Below are positions 63,140 through 64,000 of a DNA stretch of 64,000 nucleotides, in pieces. The notes under the pieces are model-generated. The model was given only the letters and a program-made list of their open reading frames with translations. It did no database searches and was not told the origin of the DNA. How positions within the stretch are numbered: position 1 is the stretch's first letter; each line of letters begins with the position of its first letter. Source of the DNA: Urophycis tenuis (lineage: Eukaryota > Chordata > Actinopteri > Gadiformes > Phycidae); assembly GCA_036785325.1 (NCBI GenBank), contig JAXIVH010000015.1:660014-724013 (forward strand), read 5' to 3'. The position numbers and the translations under genes are program-made.

Positions 63140-64000
63140 CTATCGAGACATCATCCGGACAAACTCTGTAAAAAAAGAGTAGGAGGATAGAGATCATGAA
63201 GAATTAGAAACATGGAGTGCTATTGCTGACCGCAGGCCGGGAGGAGAAGTTTACCTTCAAAGTCCACAAGGCCATCTCCATTCAGGTCAACATCTCTTAG
63301 GATGTCTTCTAAGTCTTTAGGACACACCTGTGGAAAATAAATTGCATGGTAAATCAAACATTTAGAAAGTTGTTTTCATTTGATATTTTTGTATTTTCAA
63401 CATCTTGAGCCAATAATGCACCTTGTGCTATTATGGCAATCATTTGGGTATACCCATAGCAGAGCCCAACTAATATAGTATCTATAAAGGGTATAATCTG
63501 ACCCTAATCTAACCCTCACCTGTTGGCCCAACAGCTTCCTCATGGCCTCTCTGAGTTCAGAGATGCTTATTGCCCCGTCCCCATTGGTGTCAAACTGTGT
63601 GTTCGGAAGAGATAGAGAGCAACAAAACAATTAGTACGCAGATACGTCAATACAACCAGCGAGCTGACCAGAGCCACAATTTGACTTTCAAAGTCTCAGC
63701 ATCAAATGGCTTACCTCTCTGAAAGCCTCCTTTAATTCCTTTATACCAATCATATCAGCAGTTTCAGCCAGAAGCTTTGGTCCCATTAACTCTACGAAAT
63801 CTTCAAAATCCACATGTCCGCCGACTTCAAAGAAAATGAACAATCAGAGAACAATCCAATATAATTGCATTGTATGGAATGGAAACCACTAAATATTTAG
63901 CACTTACGATTCATGTTGATTTGCTGGCTCAGTTCGATCAGCTCCATTTCCGTGGGCATGTATCCCATCGTTCTCATGCAATTCCCAAGGTCTTTACAGC
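63140..64000 (-). CDS. cabp1: Calcium-binding protein 1 (neuronal calmodulin-like), 3' part
   Basis: Five minus-strand exons are seen: 64000-63908 (runs off the window), 63824-63715, 63594-63520, 63327-63255 and 63165-63140 with the stop. CaBP1 is a myristoylated EF-hand protein that modulates IP3 receptors and voltage-gated calcium channels. The visible part reads LGNCMRTMGYMPTEMELIEL, NLGGHVDFEDFVELMGPKL (the second EF hand, with the family's usual Gly/Asn loop that does not fit calcium well), then FDTNGDGAISISELREAMRK (third EF hand) and DVDLNGDGLVDFE (fourth), ending EFVRMMSR. Exon phases match the mammalian gene. N-terminal exons, including the isoform-specific ones, lie outside the window. 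Its position next to mlec repeats the human 12q24.31 order. Confidence 0.95.

Overview
The window is nuclear DNA from a ray-finned (teleost) fish. It has compact multi-exon genes with GT-AG introns, long (TG)n, (TC)n and other simple repeats, tRNA-derived SINEs, L2-type and R2-like (endonuclease-bearing) LINEs, Tc1 and hAT-like transposons, and vertebrate gene families. No prokaryotic feature is present. All exon models were read from the sequence by splice site, reading phase and family knowledge; no transcript data were available.

Layout. 1-5.2 kb: no gene, only repeats and transposon relics. 5.4-8.2 kb (+): an intact eight-exon astacin metalloprotease of the hatching-enzyme/six-cysteine type. 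9.35-9.78 kb: a solo LTR. 10.6-15.1 kb (+): prkab1 (AMPK beta), with a 27-copy minisatellite in one intron. 15.1-28.2 kb: three secreted group IB phospholipase A2 genes, one on the minus strand (15.2-16.0 kb) and two on the plus strand (19.9-21.5 and 26.1-28.2 kb), separated by an R2-like LINE end, a pentamer satellite split by an L2 LINE, and a SINE. 28.7-32.0 kb: a minisatellite, an 861-bp hAT-like element, and an unrecognised gene with cysteine/histidine motifs and a poly-glutamate tract. 33.0-34.7 kb: a second R2-like LINE end with a long open frame. 37.5-39.5 kb (+): cox6a. 39.6-41.4 kb: a nested stack of Tc1, L2 and a fold-back element. 42.0-49.6 kb (+): hps4. 50.5-51.7 kb (+): an unrecognised three-exon secreted precursor with a furin-type site. 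56.2-60.0 kb (-): mlec (malectin). 63.1-64.0 kb (-): the 3' part of cabp1, running off the window.

Context. PRKAB1, PLA2G1B, COX6A1, MLEC and CABP1 all lie in human 12q24, so this is a conserved vertebrate block. HPS4 (human 22q12) and the astacin gene are additions relative to human. The genes do not form one pathway: AMPK beta and COX6A act in energy metabolism, the PLA2s and astacin are secreted enzymes, malectin is an ER lectin, HPS4 a lysosome-related-organelle factor and CABP1 a neuronal calcium sensor.

The least explained items are the secreted precursor at 50.5-51.7 kb, the Cys/His and acidic gene at 30.9-32.0 kb, and a set of perfect long-armed, tiny-loop hairpins scattered through noncoding DNA.
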